Positions 20,111 through 31,081 of a DNA stretch of 64,000 nucleotides are shown one piece after another. Position numbers and translations under genes: made by a program. Source of the stretch: Trigonopsis variabilis (lineage: Eukaryota; Ascomycota; Trigonopsidomycetes; Trigonopsidales; Trigonopsidaceae); the NCBI GenBank assembly GCA_003707065.3, contig PPXM03000002.1, forward strand, positions 62,001-126,000. Direction: 5' to 3'. Each line of letters begins with the position of its first letter. Within the stretch, counting starts at the first letter, position 1. The notes below the pieces were generated by a model, which was not told the DNA's origin, made no database searches, and saw nothing but the letters and a program-made list of their open reading frames with translations.

Positions 20111-21061
20111 TTATAATACAAAATCAAAGCCTTCACCTAATAGTGTTGCTTCCAATTCCTTTTCTTCGTCTTTGGGCTCGAAATCGAAATCCATCATCAA
20201 CATATCTTGGTCTGGGCCCTCGGTCAGATCAACTGTATCAGGTGCAGGGGCAGGAGGTTGATTAAGGGAGGCCTGATTGGTGGTTGGTTGAGCCTGCGAA
20301 GCTTTAGGGGGTGAATTGACTGCTGTGGGCTGGGTTTGGGCTGATGACGAAGGGTATCCTAGAGGTGGCTGGCCAGCAGTAGAGCCCATTGGCTGCGAAC
20401 TTGGATCAGCTTGATGAGTGGATGAAGTCTCGCCTAAGGCCAACAAATCTTGAAATGCAAAATCGTCGGTTTGGCCTCCCGTCGGCTCGTCTTGATCGAC
20501 AAGACCCATATCAGCCAGAAACGACGAATAGTCGCCGTCAGAGGGTTTTGATTTGGTAAGATCAAAGACGTCAAATTGCTGAGGCGATTGCTTGGGACTG
20601 GGAAAGTCCATGCTAGATTCCATTTTTATATCCATGTCGTCCGTTAGATCGACCACTGGAGCCGGCTTAACCTCTGTTTCATCGAGCTCCTTGTAGCACA
20701 GGTCTCGGGTGACAATCTATGGGATCAGAAGGCTCAATTCAAGGACCAGACTTACCGTCATATATTGCAGTTTATCCAGGCAAGAGTGGAACTTGGATAC
20801 CAATCGCTCGTACTCCTGTCGATGGTAGACAGAAGCGTTGGGAAGGTTTCTAAATAAGAAAAGAACTAGCCAGTGTACTTACAGTCCAGTGTCGTTAGGC
20901 AGCTGACTCAATGTGTCGGCAAAATAACTTAGAATCGCCTGGTCCATTAGTAGAGCAGCGACATGGCTTCTCACATTATAGCTCTGCGTTAGCCTTTCCA
21001 CCCCTTTGTCAACGAGTTCATCACAGCTACTCCGGTCCTTAGGATACATGTCAGTCGTCAT
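20111..21061 (-). CDS. Unassigned acidic nuclear-type protein with SUMO-interacting-like motifs
   Basis: Exons 20883-21061, 20756-20849 and 20111-20716 join in frame to 292 residues; introns are 33 and 39 nt. The first ~100 residues are helical (DELVDKGVERLTQSYNVRSH, QEYERLVSKFHSCLDKLQYM). The rest is disordered, Ser/Pro/Gln-rich and acidic, with two VDLT motifs (VVDLTDD and TVDLTEG) that resemble SUMO-interacting motifs and with DFDFEP and GFDFVL at the end, like acidic activation segments. A helical head plus acidic tail is reminiscent of Mediator tail subunits (MED2/MED29), but I cannot show homology. Gene structure is firm, function is not. Confidence 0.72.
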
Positions 21062-21828
21062 AGTGAGAGGACTGTAGCTAGACCATGTAGGAGTGCGAAA
21101 AGTAGCAAGACGAAACGCAGCCCAGCACGACGAGCTAGTACGCGCTACAGCTTGGGCGTCCGCTACCGAGCGTTCATGAAGGTAGATGGCAGAGTGTGCA
21201 GTTCTTCCAGGCAGGAGGAGCTCTCTATTCAGTTTCCAAATCAGACATAAAAGGGCTGATTTAAACCACTATTATTCCTAGCTAAAATCTTACTATCTGT
21301 ATCTTACTACGCTCTTCCCTACCGTGTGTCTTCAGGCCTTTAGGCCTTTTCTCGCAAACCATGATAAAGTCTAGGAGGGCTGCAATTTTTAACGGTTCGA
21401 AGTTGTTTTCTTTCAAAGCAGCTTCTGTTCGAGCAATTGAGGTAAAATTTCTGACAACTGGCTCCGGCTATGAACTTCTTGACTTTCTTGTCACTTAAAT
21501 TATAGTTAGCTCTTGACAGGCTACAAAAGCTCAACTGGGCCAAGATGTGTAGGCATTGAGTGGACAAGTCTTCCCCGCTTGTGCCTATCAAGACCCCACA
21601 GGCTTTACCCATTTTTGGTCGCCAGACCCAAGGGCTTCCCCTAACCCGAACCAAACAACATTCCATAGACTCAGTAGATAAAGAAAACTGTTAGATTCAC
21701 ATTTTCTTATCGTCACTCTCAGACAGGTTTTATTTTCCTGCTAGCACTCCGTCGTCCCATTTGTAGCTCACATCCGGTTCCCGTTACGTCTCCACTGTAT
21801 CACCTCCAGAGTTTTCCCCTCCTCTCTA
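21062..21828. other. Divergent intergenic stretch, no gene seen
   Basis: About 770 bp between the acidic-protein gene (minus) and HIBCH (plus). A 108-codon minus frame (21340-21666) has no recognisable features. AGGCCTTT is repeated in tandem near 21335. Confidence 0.5.
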
Positions 21829-23459
21829 ATGTTGGGCCGAAGCTTGAATCGCTCATTGCCACGTAAGCTTATGCCTCTCAGAGCCAAAGTGGCAAGTACT
21901 ATCCTTCGATGCCTGGTGAAGCTAACCGACAGTCGTTTTCCAGTTCTCCCGTGTCCAGAAAGGTGTCCTTCCCTCCAGATGAGCCCGAAGACGTTATTTT
22001 CGGCAGCACAGGACACCTTCGAAGCATAATATTGAATCGACCCAAGAAATTGAATGCGTTGAACTTGTCCATGGTCAAGAAAATATCAGATCGTTTGATT
22101 GTAAGTGGGCGTCGAAAGACACCTGACGTCTAACAGCCAGACTTATGAGAAATCGGCCGTTGGAGATATTGTACTATTAAAGGGAGCGGGAGAGAAGGCG
22201 TTGTGTGCTGGAGGCGATATTACCGGTAGGCAATTGAGTCAAAAAATAATGATACTGACTGTCTAGTGGTTACCGATCTTGCTAAACAAGGTCCTGAAGG
22301 GCAGAAGCTGGCTGCTACGTTTTTCCAACATGAATATGAGCTGAACCACCAAATTGCGACCTATAGAAAGCCGTATATAGCCGTCATGGATGGCATTACT
22401 AGTGAGTGCTCGACATCATCAATAGGGTAAACTGACTGGATAGTGGGCGGAGGTGTTGGTTTGAGTGTTCATGCTCCTTTCCGCATAGCGACTGAGAGGA
22501 CGCTGTTTGCTATGCCAGAAACAAATATCGGATTATTTCCCGATGTAGGAGGCAATTTCTTCTTGAGTCGGTTAGACGGGCGATTGGGATTATATCTTGG
22601 TCTTACTAGTGCTCGACTGAAGGGATTTGACAATATGATTGCTGGAGTGGCCACCCACTACATCCCATCCGACCGTCTGCCTGAATTGGAAAAGTACCTT
22701 GGCGAGACTTCCACCAAACATCTTGAAGATGAAGAGGATATATATAACTTTGTCAATAGTGCGCTTAATGATTTCTCTGAAGGTGCCCCTGCAGGCTACA
22801 AATTCTCCATCGGTCCTCAGGAACGCCAGATCGTGGACAAGGCCTTAAATGCGAAGACCATGGAGGAAGTCATTGCTAATTTGGATGAGGATGGATCGGA
22901 ATTCGCCAAGAAGACTAGAGATACTATTCTCGCTCGAAGCCCCACCAGTTGTAAGGTGTTCTTACACGGATATCAAATTGGTGTCACGACCGATCTTGTG
23001 ACTGTTCTCAAGCTTGACTACTGCTCTGCCAAACGGTCGCTTGAAGGCCATGATTTCATTGAGGGAGTCGATGCTCTCTTGGGCTCGAAGCCTTCCCGAA
23101 CACCCCAATGGGACCCACCCACTCTCGAGGGAGTCAGCAAGTCATTGGTCAATGAATATTTTGTCATTGAAAACAGCAAGATCATGTCATTTGAGAAGGA
23201 TGGTAACACAGTCCCCACCTTTAGAAACTATCCTCATCACTTTGGCTTGCCCACCGAAATCGAAATCGGCGACTACGTTACGGGTATGGATAACTCGGAC
23301 AGGCTCTATAAAGTATCGGCGCAGGAAACCGTCCAGCATTTCGTCACTAAGCTCAACGGCAAGAAGGGAGTCGAAGAGAAGGTACGTGAAGTGCTGGCAA
23401 GAAAGACTGCTCCAGCTTCCGATGACGACAAGCTCATCGACTGGATATACGAAAAATAG
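21829..23459 (+). CDS. EHD3: 3-hydroxyisobutyryl-CoA hydrolase, mitochondrial
   Basis: Exons 21829-21888 (or 21891), 21933-22100, 22141-22225, 22267-22401 and 22444-23459 give about 487 residues. The enzyme hydrolyses 3-hydroxyisobutyryl-CoA in valine breakdown. Exon 1 encodes a basic presequence (MLGRSLNRSLPRKLMPLRAK). The crotonase core shows IILNRPKKLNALNLSM, GAGEKALCAGGDIT, GITMGGGVGLSVHAPFR, TLFAMPETNIGLFPDVGG and the C-terminal HDFIEGVDALL. Intron 1 has two usable donors 3 nt apart, GT at 21889 or a GC donor at 21892. Intron 2 ends in CAGCCAG; only the second AG (22140) keeps frame. Length is normal. Confidence 0.95.
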
Positions 23460-23540
23460 TCACTATAAACAATACATACTTATTGAGGTTTCAAGTAGAC
23501 GTACACCTATCTCCGTAGAACCATCTGGGCTGACAATTTG

Positions 23541-23560
23541 TCCACGTGACTCCACGTGAC
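23541..23560. promoter_or_regulatory. Tandem CACGTGAC E-boxes before TUF1
   Basis: The 10-mer TCCACGTGAC occurs twice in direct tandem, placing two E-box cores (23543-23548, 23553-23558) one helical turn apart and about 50 bp before the TUF1 ATG. Such sites bind bHLH or Cbf1-like factors. Binding is inferred. Confidence 0.6.
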
Positions 23561-23608
23561 GTTTCGGCAGACCGGTATAAAATTTTATCGTCCCAATCTT
23601 GTCTCCTT

Positions 23609-24974
23609 ATGCTTGCTGGGCCTCTCACTATCAACCTTCGTTTGGCGGCGCGATTGGCTCGTCCTGCCTTCAAACCCTTGAATGGTATTGGTAAGTGCGA
23701 TGTGACTATCTTTCTAATTTAAAAGGACGACGATTTGCCGCCACTTTTGATCGATCCAAACCTCATTTGAATGTCGGTAAGTAGCGAGTGCGATGTTGCA
23801 TATGCTGATCCTAGGTACTATCGGACACGTTGATCACGGAAAGACCACCTTGACTGCTGCCTTGACTCACTATTTGTCGAAGAAAGGTGGTGCTGACTTT
23901 GTGGATTACGCTTCTATTGATCGTGCCCCTGAAGAGAAGGCTCGTGGTATCACGATTGCCACTGCCCACGTTGAATATGAAACCGACAAACGACACTACG
24001 CTCACGTCGACTGTCCCGGTCACGCTGATTATATCAAGAACATGATTACCGGTGCTGCCCAGATGGATGGTGCCATTATTGTGGTTGCTGCTTCTGATGG
24101 TCAAATGCCTCAAACCCGAGAACATTTGTTGTTGGCTCGTCAAGTCGGTGTTAAGGACATTGTTGTCTTTGTTAATAAAGTCGACACCGTCGATGACCCG
24201 GAAATGCTTGAATTAGTGGAAATGGAAATGCGTGAATTGCTCACTCAGTACGGTTTTGACGGTGAAAACACTCCAGTCATTATGGGATCTGCTCTGTGTG
24301 CCTTGGAAGACCGCAACCCCGAGATTGGATCTGAATCGATCCAGAAACTGTTGGATGCTTTGGACACTCATATTCCTGACCCTGTCCGTGAAATGGATAA
24401 ACCCGTTCTTATTCCTATTGAGGACACTTTCTCCATTCCTGGACGTGGTACTGTCACCACTGGCCGTGTCGAGCGGGGTGTTCTCAAGCGCGGAGAGGAA
24501 ATTGAAATTGTTGGATACAATGAAGTTCCCATCAAGACCGTCGTTACTGGTATCGAGATGTTCCACAAGGAACTGGATCAAGCCCAAGCCGGTGACAACT
24601 GCGGTATCTTGTTGCGTGGTACCAAGCGGGAAGATCTTCGCCGAGGTATGGTCATTGCTAAGCCCGGAACTGTCAAGGCTGTCAAGAAGATTTTGATCTC
24701 TTTCTACGTTCTCAAGAAGGAAGAAGGTGGCCGACCTCGAGGCTTCACCCGATCGTTCAACCCCCAGATCTATTTCCGAACCGCCGATGCTTCGATTTCT
24801 CTTGACTTCCCGCCTGAGGAGGAGAACCCCGACAGGACCGTGAATCCGGGTGACAATGTGGAGATGATTGCTACTTTTGCCAAGCCCGTTCCTATCGACG
24901 AGGGTGTCCGCTTCAATCTCCGAGATTCGGGACAGACCGTCGGCACCGGAATTGTGACTCGGGTTTTGGGCTAG
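23609..24974 (+). CDS. TUF1: Mitochondrial elongation factor Tu
   Basis: Exons 23609-23690, 23726-23776 and 23815-24974 (introns 35 and 38 nt) give 430 residues. A mitochondrial presequence ([20 protein letters not shown]) precedes the GTPase: [10 protein letters not shown] (P-loop, near 48-57), [14 protein letters not shown] (switch I), DCPGHADY (switch II), NKVD and GSALCAL. EF-Tu domains 2 and 3 follow and end [11 protein letters not shown]. It delivers aminoacyl-tRNA to the mitochondrial ribosome. Both introns fall before the P-loop, separating presequence from the bacterial-like body. Codon use is more biased than in neighbours, as expected for an abundant protein. Tandem E-boxes lie about 50 bp upstream. 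Confidence 0.98.
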
Positions 24975-25078
24975 CTAGGGAGCTCTGTAGATAGGCAGCT
25001 CGATTGTACATACGATGACTGAGCGGAAAAGACCCTAGATAGATACAAACAACGTAGACATGACATGATGATTAGAAA

Positions 25079-26074
25079 TTAGTCGAGGAGAATATAGGCA
25101 AGGATGTCGCGGAGGGTGATGACGCCCTGGAGCCCGCCATGGGTGTCTACAATCATGAGTCGGTGGAGGCGTGACCTCCTAATAGTGTCCATGATTGTGT
25201 CAAGTCGGTCCTGCTCGGTACACGTGTATACGCCCTCGAAATCGTCGGAACGGCGCGTGAGGGCCTCGGCGACCGAGAGATTGAGGTCGTCATAAAAGCC
25301 GTTTTTGACCAAGGTGAGAACGTCGATCGTTTCATAGACGTTGAGGAGCACGCCCGAGTCAGAGACGATGGGTATGGATGAGACATTGGCAGAAACCAGG
25401 AGACGGATGACTTCAACTACTGGAGTTGTCATTGTTGCGGTGACGAGATTCTTGCGGGTGCCGACCTTAAGCTCGGAGATGGTCTCAGAAAGCGATCTCG
25501 TCTCGTTGCAGTTTTGGGCCACAAACTTGAGGATGCGGTATTGGGTGAGGACGGAAACAAGGATATCGGAATCGTGGTCGGAGTCGATGAGAGGAATACG
25601 CCGAGCCTTAGTCTCCATCATCTTGAGGCAAGCTTCGTAGAGAGGAGTCATAGGGTGGATGCACGAATTTTCGAGGGTTTCGACAGACAGAGCTCGTTCG
25701 ATATCGCGGAGCTGTTCCAGACGAAGGTCTTCTAAGCGATCCATCTGGTCAGGGTTCTGGATGTAATATTCAATCACGTTGATAAAGTCGCCTGCAGTAA
25801 GGAGTCCAGCAAACTTGGAGGTCTTTGAATTCCACAGAGGAGCAGAGACAATTGAGTTCTGGATTAGAATATTGAGACTCTTCTTTAACGGTAGGGCAGT
25901 ATCGAGGACGATCAGCCGGAATGAGACAGGAAGGACATCGTAGGCCTTTCTAGATTGCAGGAAGCGGCGAATTGCATACTGAAATGGTTAGCAAAGAGTC
26001 AATGGAGAGAAATAACTTACCCTTCCAGAATCTTGAGCCAAAGGAGGCTTTGTATCGAGTCCATCTTGAGACAT
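25079..26074 (-). CDS. SNF4: SNF4, AMPK gamma subunit
   Basis: Exon 1 (26021-26074) encodes 18 residues; after a 42-nt intron, exon 2 (25079-25978) gives a total of 317 residues, the usual SNF4 length. Four CBS repeats can be followed: AIRRFLQSRKAYDVLPVSFR, LIDSDHDSDILVSVLTQYRILKF, VSSIPIVSDSGVLLNVYETIDVL and HRLMIVDTHGGLQGVITLRDIL. SNF4 is the nucleotide-sensing regulatory subunit of SNF1/AMP-activated kinase, controlling growth on poor carbon sources. It converges with TUF1 (104 bp between stops) and diverges from IBA57. Confidence 0.96.
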
Positions 26075-26445
26075 AGCGAGCAAGGCAAGGAGAAACGACG
26101 ATACGAGTTGTGAAGGCGATTGTGTGGATGGACTAGTGAGGACGACGAGTAGGTCGGTGATGGAGATTACGCGTGACGAAAAGTACCAAGGGACCAACGA
26201 TGGACTAGAGTGCGGTTGGTATGGAACACCGTATGCCACAATCTCCGAAGCGCGTGGAGACAGCGTCCTTCTCCTATGCAGAGAACTCCAAGCTTTTATT
26301 ATCTGCTGCGAGGCCTTTATTATCGCACGAAAATTGTCACTGATTCCAGAAAGGCATCCAAGAAATCACAGGGCCCATTCATACGGTGTAGCTTAGTAGT
26401 GACGTTGATCTCATCCTCCCACTTAATGTCAACACCGTCTTGTCG
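26075..26445. promoter_or_regulatory. Divergent promoter region SNF4/IBA57
   Basis: A 371-bp spacer between divergent genes. The frame upstream of SNF4 is open on the minus strand but has no earlier ATG with homology. No other feature is seen. Confidence 0.45.
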
Positions 26446-27783
26446 ATGATTATTAGAGCGCCACGTTTACTGCCCTTAAGGCTTTTTTCTCGTCCGTTTT
26501 CGATAAGATCCGCTGCGAGATCGATCGTGAGTCAACAGTTGACGGCGTTGGGCCAAGTTCCCATTCAGAAGGAGCGGCTGACTAATAATATCCAAGATAG
26601 CGAAGGAGCGACGCTGTTAAGTTCCACGCGAAGGTTGATTGCCATCTGGGGCCGTGATACGGGTCATTTTCTCCATGGTCTAAACACGCAGACTATAGAA
26701 CCCCCTCCTAATGACCAGAAATTACCCTTCTATTCTTCTTTTCTTAACGCCAACGGCCGAGTGCTGTTCGAGTCCTTCATATATCCGGTTGGAAAAGATG
26801 GTTTAAGCAAGCTGGGCGTGGAATCCAACGGCCAGGATGGACTCCTGGTGGAAGTTGATGCACAAGGATTGGATCAGTTGTATTCACATCTGTATCTGCG
26901 CAAGTTGCGTTCACAGGTGGATCTTGTCAGGGTTGATCCTGAACTCTATGCCATTTGGTCATACTGGAACGGTTCCATATCTTCATGGGACGGCTTTGAT
27001 CATTCCTTGCAGGATCTCTTGGCCGCGGGTCCTGACTCTCGAATGTGGAACACCCTTCGGCTTATCACCAGTGCTTCTTGGCAGCCGCAGAATGTTCCAA
27101 TCAAGAGCCTGGGACAGTACAATTATCGGCGGTACTACTCTGGCGTTCCCGAAGGATTGAATGAAATCCCATACCAGAAAGCTCTTCCTCTAGAATACAA
27201 CCTAGACAAATTCTACGCGATTGATTTTACCAAGGGGTGTTACTTGGGACAGGAGCTAACTATCCGAACTTTTCATCAAGGGCAGCTCCGGAAAAAGGTC
27301 CTTCCTTTTCGATTTTATCCTCTCTCTTCCGATCTGTCTGCTCCGCGCTTCCCAGAAGATGATCTATCCCCTTATCCAACAGAGCTCACTCTGTCCTCAG
27401 CCAACATCGCTCCACCACCACTCGACGCGCCAATAACGGTCACCCCATTGGGTCAGATATTGTTTGATGAGAACAATCCGACCTTTTACTTTGATAAAAC
27501 CCCTCCTCCCGACCAGCCAGCCCCAGAGTCACCTGCATCAGCTCCAAGCCCTTTTGGAACATCCACTCGCAAGGTTCGTGCAAGGAACACCAAGCCTTTG
27601 GAGCTTGTCGCGGGGCTCGGTAACGTGGGACTGTTCAAGACTCGCTCGGAATATTGGGACCACCCCGAAATGTTTTATCGGCTGACATGGGAGGAAAATG
27701 GTGAGCAACGCCATCTCGGCGCTCGGGAACTGATGTCTCCATGGATGGAACATGAATTGTTTGATAATGATCCACCTCAGTAG
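26446..27783 (+). CDS. IBA57: IBA57, mitochondrial Fe-S cluster assembly protein
   Basis: The 445-residue single-exon protein belongs to the GcvT-like IBA57 family, which works with ISA1/ISA2 to build 4Fe-4S clusters on aconitase and radical-SAM enzymes in the matrix. A basic presequence (MIIRAPRLLPLRLFSRPFSI) comes first. Then RLIAIWGRDTGHFLHGLNTQ, SFLNANGRVLFESFIYPV and, near residue 265, the family signature KGCYLGQELTIRT. A Pro/Ser-rich insertion of roughly 70 residues (about 290-390) separates the signature from the final domain. The tail (RLTWEENGEQRHLGARELMSPWMEHELFDN) is long. The ATG at 26446 starts the presequence. Confidence 0.94.
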   Translation: MIIRAPRLLPLRLFSRPFSIRSAARSIVSQQLTALGQVPIQKERLTNNIQDSEGATLLSSTRRLIAIWGRDTGHFLHGLNTQTIEPPPNDQKLPFYSSFLNANGRVLFESFIYPVGKDGLSKLGVESNGQDGLLVEVDAQGLDQLYSHLYLRKLRSQVDLVRVDPELYAIWSYWNGSISSWDGFDHSLQDLLAAGPDSRMWNTLRLITSASWQPQNVPIKSLGQYNYRRYYSGVPEGLNEIPYQKALPLEYNLDKFYAIDFTKGCYLGQELTIRTFHQGQLRKKVLPFRFYPLSSDLSAPRFPEDDLSPYPTELTLSSANIAPPPLDAPITVTPLGQILFDENNPTFYFDKTPPPDQPAPESPASAPSPFGTSTRKVRARNTKPLELVAGLGNVGLFKTRSEYWDHPEMFYRLTWEENGEQRHLGARELMSPWMEHELFDNDPPQ

Positions 27784-28166
27784 AGACGCATTTCCCAGAC
27801 ATAAATGTATATATTAGTTCCATAAGGTTTTTAATATCAGCTGTCTCTAGGATACCCCCTTTGTTTCCTATGTGTAATGTCATGAATGCTATCTTCGTAT
27901 TGTTCTGGGGCTAATCTCTACGCAGAGATCTACTGCGCATGATCCTCAGTAGTTGTCCCAAGTTCGTGGCACAAGTACCATCTATTGCTTGAACAACGAG
28001 CATGTCCTATCTAAATTTCTCTCGCTCTTGTCTTGCTGCTTTTGGAACGTTGCGGTTGCTGGCTCTTCACATGCGGTGCTAGATCGGACCCTCATCAACC
28101 CCCTCCCTCCCAGTTGCCCGTCACTGTTCTCGCTTACGTTGGGTCCCGTTCTTCTTATCACCCAAC
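27784..28166. other. Intergenic stretch IBA57-PEX11
   Basis: About 380 bp with no supported gene. Pyrimidine-rich DNA precedes the PEX11 start, as is common in fungal promoters. Confidence 0.45.
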
Positions 28167-28985
28167 ATGTCCGACACTTTCTCTGATAAAGTCCTTGCGA
28201 CCATTGACCGTTTACGGATAAGTCAAGCGAGCCAAATTCTGTCACCAAACCCTTCTCTTGACCAAGTTCTTCAATTGGTTCAATACTCGTCGTTACTAGC
28301 TGCCGGTCTTATGGAACATGGAGCTCGTTCCAAATTATTGACCAAATCATTCTCTGATCTTATCGTCTCAGACGGAGCTGTAATCAAAGTCTCTCTCAAA
28401 TCCCTGTCGTCTTTGGCGGCACCTTTATTGAATTCGGCATCCCGCTTGACTTCGTTCTACGATCTTACGTCGGATGTGCGCACTTATGGGCGCTTGGTAG
28501 CGGTCATTGGTCTATTGGATTGGCTAAAGGGCGCTCTTAAAGCACCAGACCCAGATGGCTTGTCCCAAAAGCTCATCATAGGTGAAATCGTCGCCTGTAT
28601 TTTGTACCAAGTCGGGGAAAATATTGCCTATCTTGCGGATCATAAGATCATTCCCTATGGTTCTACTGAGCGACTTTGGCTCATATCTTGCCGGTGGTGG
28701 TTCCTGTATACCGTTCTCGAGCTTGCTAGGTTGGCTCGGGAGTACGTTTTGACCAAACGCACCAAGGCCAAAGAAGAAAAAGATGGATCCTGTGGAATCA
28801 ATTCCATGCCCGCTCAATGGAAGAAGGGTGTCTTTGTCAACCTGTGCTGGTTCCCATTGACGATTCACTGGTCAATTAAAAGTGGGCTCGTGGACAAGAC
28901 AACGATTGGGCTGCTGGGTACTCTCATCGGTATCACCAGTACCCGTCCTCTCTTGAGAACGCTGTTGGGTGCCAATTCCAAGTAG
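28167..28985 (+). CDS. PEX11C: PEX11-family peroxisomal membrane protein
   Basis: The 272-residue product fits the PEX11 family, most like the PEX11C/gamma branch. It has an N-terminal amphipathic region (ILSPNPSLDQVLQLVQYSSLLA), RLTSFYDLTSDVRTYGRLVAVIGLLDWLKGA, and C-terminal membrane helices (WKKGVFVNLCWFPLTIHWSI, TIGLLGTLIGI). PEX11 proteins tubulate and divide peroxisomes. Single exon. It converges with UVRAG/VPS38, with only 28 bp between stop codons. Subfamily assignment is moderate. Confidence 0.85.
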   Translation: MSDTFSDKVLATIDRLRISQASQILSPNPSLDQVLQLVQYSSLLAAGLMEHGARSKLLTKSFSDLIVSDGAVIKVSLKSLSSLAAPLLNSASRLTSFYDLTSDVRTYGRLVAVIGLLDWLKGALKAPDPDGLSQKLIIGEIVACILYQVGENIAYLADHKIIPYGSTERLWLISCRWWFLYTVLELARLAREYVLTKRTKAKEEKDGSCGINSMPAQWKKGVFVNLCWFPLTIHWSIKSGLVDKTTIGLLGTLIGITSTRPLLRTLLGANSK

Positions 28986-29013
28986 AATTGCTAGTGGCCT
29001 TTGCTCATTACAG

Positions 29014-30734
29014 CTACTGGTCTCCATTCCATATAACCCTCCTTATCGTGGGCCGAGAATCATAGTCGGGTTTTACAGGCTGTTTAGCCTTTGCTTTTTG
29101 TGGCTGAGGAGATAAAACCACCTGATCATCTGGAGGGTCGGCGCGACCGTTAGGGGACGTCAAATACAAGAGCAGGTACTTTAGGTTTGGTAACGTTTGC
29201 CGGATGTCGATAACCAAAAGACCTTCGGCGTTCAACAATTGTTCTATGTTCTTATTAAGAAGGAATAGAGCGTATTTTAGGTGAGAGAGCGCGGTAGAAC
29301 GTCGACAGACGAGATCGAACGACTGTCCGGAACAAGTATCGGCTATTGATGGATGGGGGGTAAAAATGGTCACGGGATAGTGTAGTTGGATATTCAGATA
29401 ATAACCAAGGAAGAAAACTAGCTGGCAGGTTAATGCGAGCCCGGCAGATAAAGTGGTTTCGTCGGTTTCAGATGAAATCAGATGAGAATGAGCAAGAGGT
29501 ATCTGTCGGATGGAAAAGACACCCGACGTTTGGGTAATAGGGAAAATGCTGTTCAGAATTGAGGCAACGCGATGTTTTTGAAGACGTATTTGGTTGTTCA
29601 ATGAGTCGATAGGCTCTGATGTAGTCGTTTGAGGCTTTGGCCTTGGTTTGATAGATTTTCGGTCAACCAAGGCTCTCCGTAGACGATCGCGTCTGAGCCG
29701 TAACTGCTGAATCTCTCCAAGAGTATCGGACAAGCACTTCTCTGTAAAAGTATGAGAATTTTCCGCCGAAGACGCAGCGTGGATCACCGCAAGGTCCGGA
29801 GCTACGGACGAGGCCATCGAATCAGCCGAAAGGAGGAGTTTGGTGACCAAAGATTGAGAATCAATGATTGCATCTTGGACACGCACAATATTTACCAACT
29901 GATTGAATGTCAAGGAAGGGCTTGGAGATACACCTGCTCGAAGAGGGTATCTAGTCTCTGGGGGCGGTAGGGCAGGAGAAGAATGAAGATATATCCCATC
30001 GTCAAGGGTCAATAAACACGATCCAGAGGGTAAAGGATGAGAGATTAGCGAGAACTAAGAGAGTTAGACCAGTAAGCCGACCGGAACCACTTACATCGGA
30101 CGCCAGATAAGACAGTTCGCTGAACTTGATATCGTACTGATGAGAGAAAGACCATAATGACGACTGCTGAATCCACAATTTGATTATTACTGAGGGTGCG
30201 AAGCGAATTATAGGAGGGAAGTCTGTGATGCAAATAGGTTCGAATGTGGGATCAAGCGATTTCTCAACAACGGTAGACACAAAAAACGGATCTTGATCAG
30301 AAGAAAGGTGAAGCGAAATCATTGTATTCAGTAGCACAAGAGGCCTGCTAGTTAAAAGTTGGTTTAAGTCGTCCTCTATAGTAATTCCTGCTCTCGTACT
30401 TCGCCGTCTAAGCGCAGCCATAGGACGCGATGATGGGCGAGCAGGATCCTGTTTCATAGCATCAGCCGATGTTTCACTCGTTGAATCGCCTGATTGGAAC
30501 ATAACCTCCTTCTTGGACTGGTGATCATCGTGCTGTTGCTGCTTCTGGCTTGGGATTGTAGTTACATGTGTAGGAACAAGACCTCGAAAGGCAACACCCT
30601 GTAAGTGTCGTAATCGCCGCTATAATGTGAATATATTAATCCATATGCGAGTTTCTTACCCGTGACGGGTGTAGATAAGGCCTTGAATCTCGACCGATAA
30701 ACGAATTGCTGTCAGTCTCGGTCGAGACTTGCAT
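29014..30734 (-). CDS. VPS38: UVRAG/VPS38-like subunit of PI3-kinase complex II
   Basis: Exons 30660-30734, 30095-30619 and 29014-30054 (both introns 40 nt) give 546 residues. Exon 1-2 begins with the RRLRHLQGVAFRGLVP motif. A C2-like region follows (PLVLLNTMISLHLSSDQDPFFVSTVVEKSL, LWIQQSSLWSFSHQYDIKFSELSYL), then HPLPSGSCLLTLDDGIYL. A coiled-coil comes next (LGEIQQLRLRRDRLRRALV) and a C-terminal BARA-like domain ending in ALSHLKYALFLLNKNIEQLL and RQTLPNLKYLLLYL. This order matches UVRAG/VPS38, which partners Beclin/VPS30 and VPS34 in endosome sorting. ATG14 is the main alternative, but it lacks the C2 part. Confidence 0.82.
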
Positions 30735-31081
30735 GTTGGGAGGTTACGATGCCTCTCGTGGAGAGAAGGAAAATAGAGAGGACGAGCTATCGACCAAATA
30801 TAAAGCCAATAGAAGCCCGAAGAGACTCAACCAGATCGGATTATAGAAAGTTATCGTATTCTCAATCAATTGAGCAGACAGATTGGCAGAATGGACGTGA
30901 GCCTACAACTGGCTTGACCTCAAGCCCCTCTCAAGTACGTTAGTGAGGACAGCTTCACTATTACGGTAGGGCTTGCCTTGCTACGGTGACAGTCGTGCGA
31001 GCCTCCCTAACTACAGTCTCGTGTGCCCGGTTACATGTATCGACCAATCAAACTGTCGTCTCCCTGCTTCTTGACAACGAC
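30735..31081. promoter_or_regulatory. Divergent promoter region VPS38/ATP3
   Basis: A 347-bp spacer between divergent genes. A 64-codon plus-strand frame (30749-30943) is very basic and polar and is not supported as a gene. Confidence 0.45.

Noticed and set aside
21340-21666. 108-codon minus-strand frame upstream of HIBCH
   Set aside because: Composition is erratic and no domain or splice partner is visible.
24213-24587. 124-codon minus-strand frame in TUF1
   Set aside because: Antisense of a highly expressed, codon-biased gene; such shadows are common.
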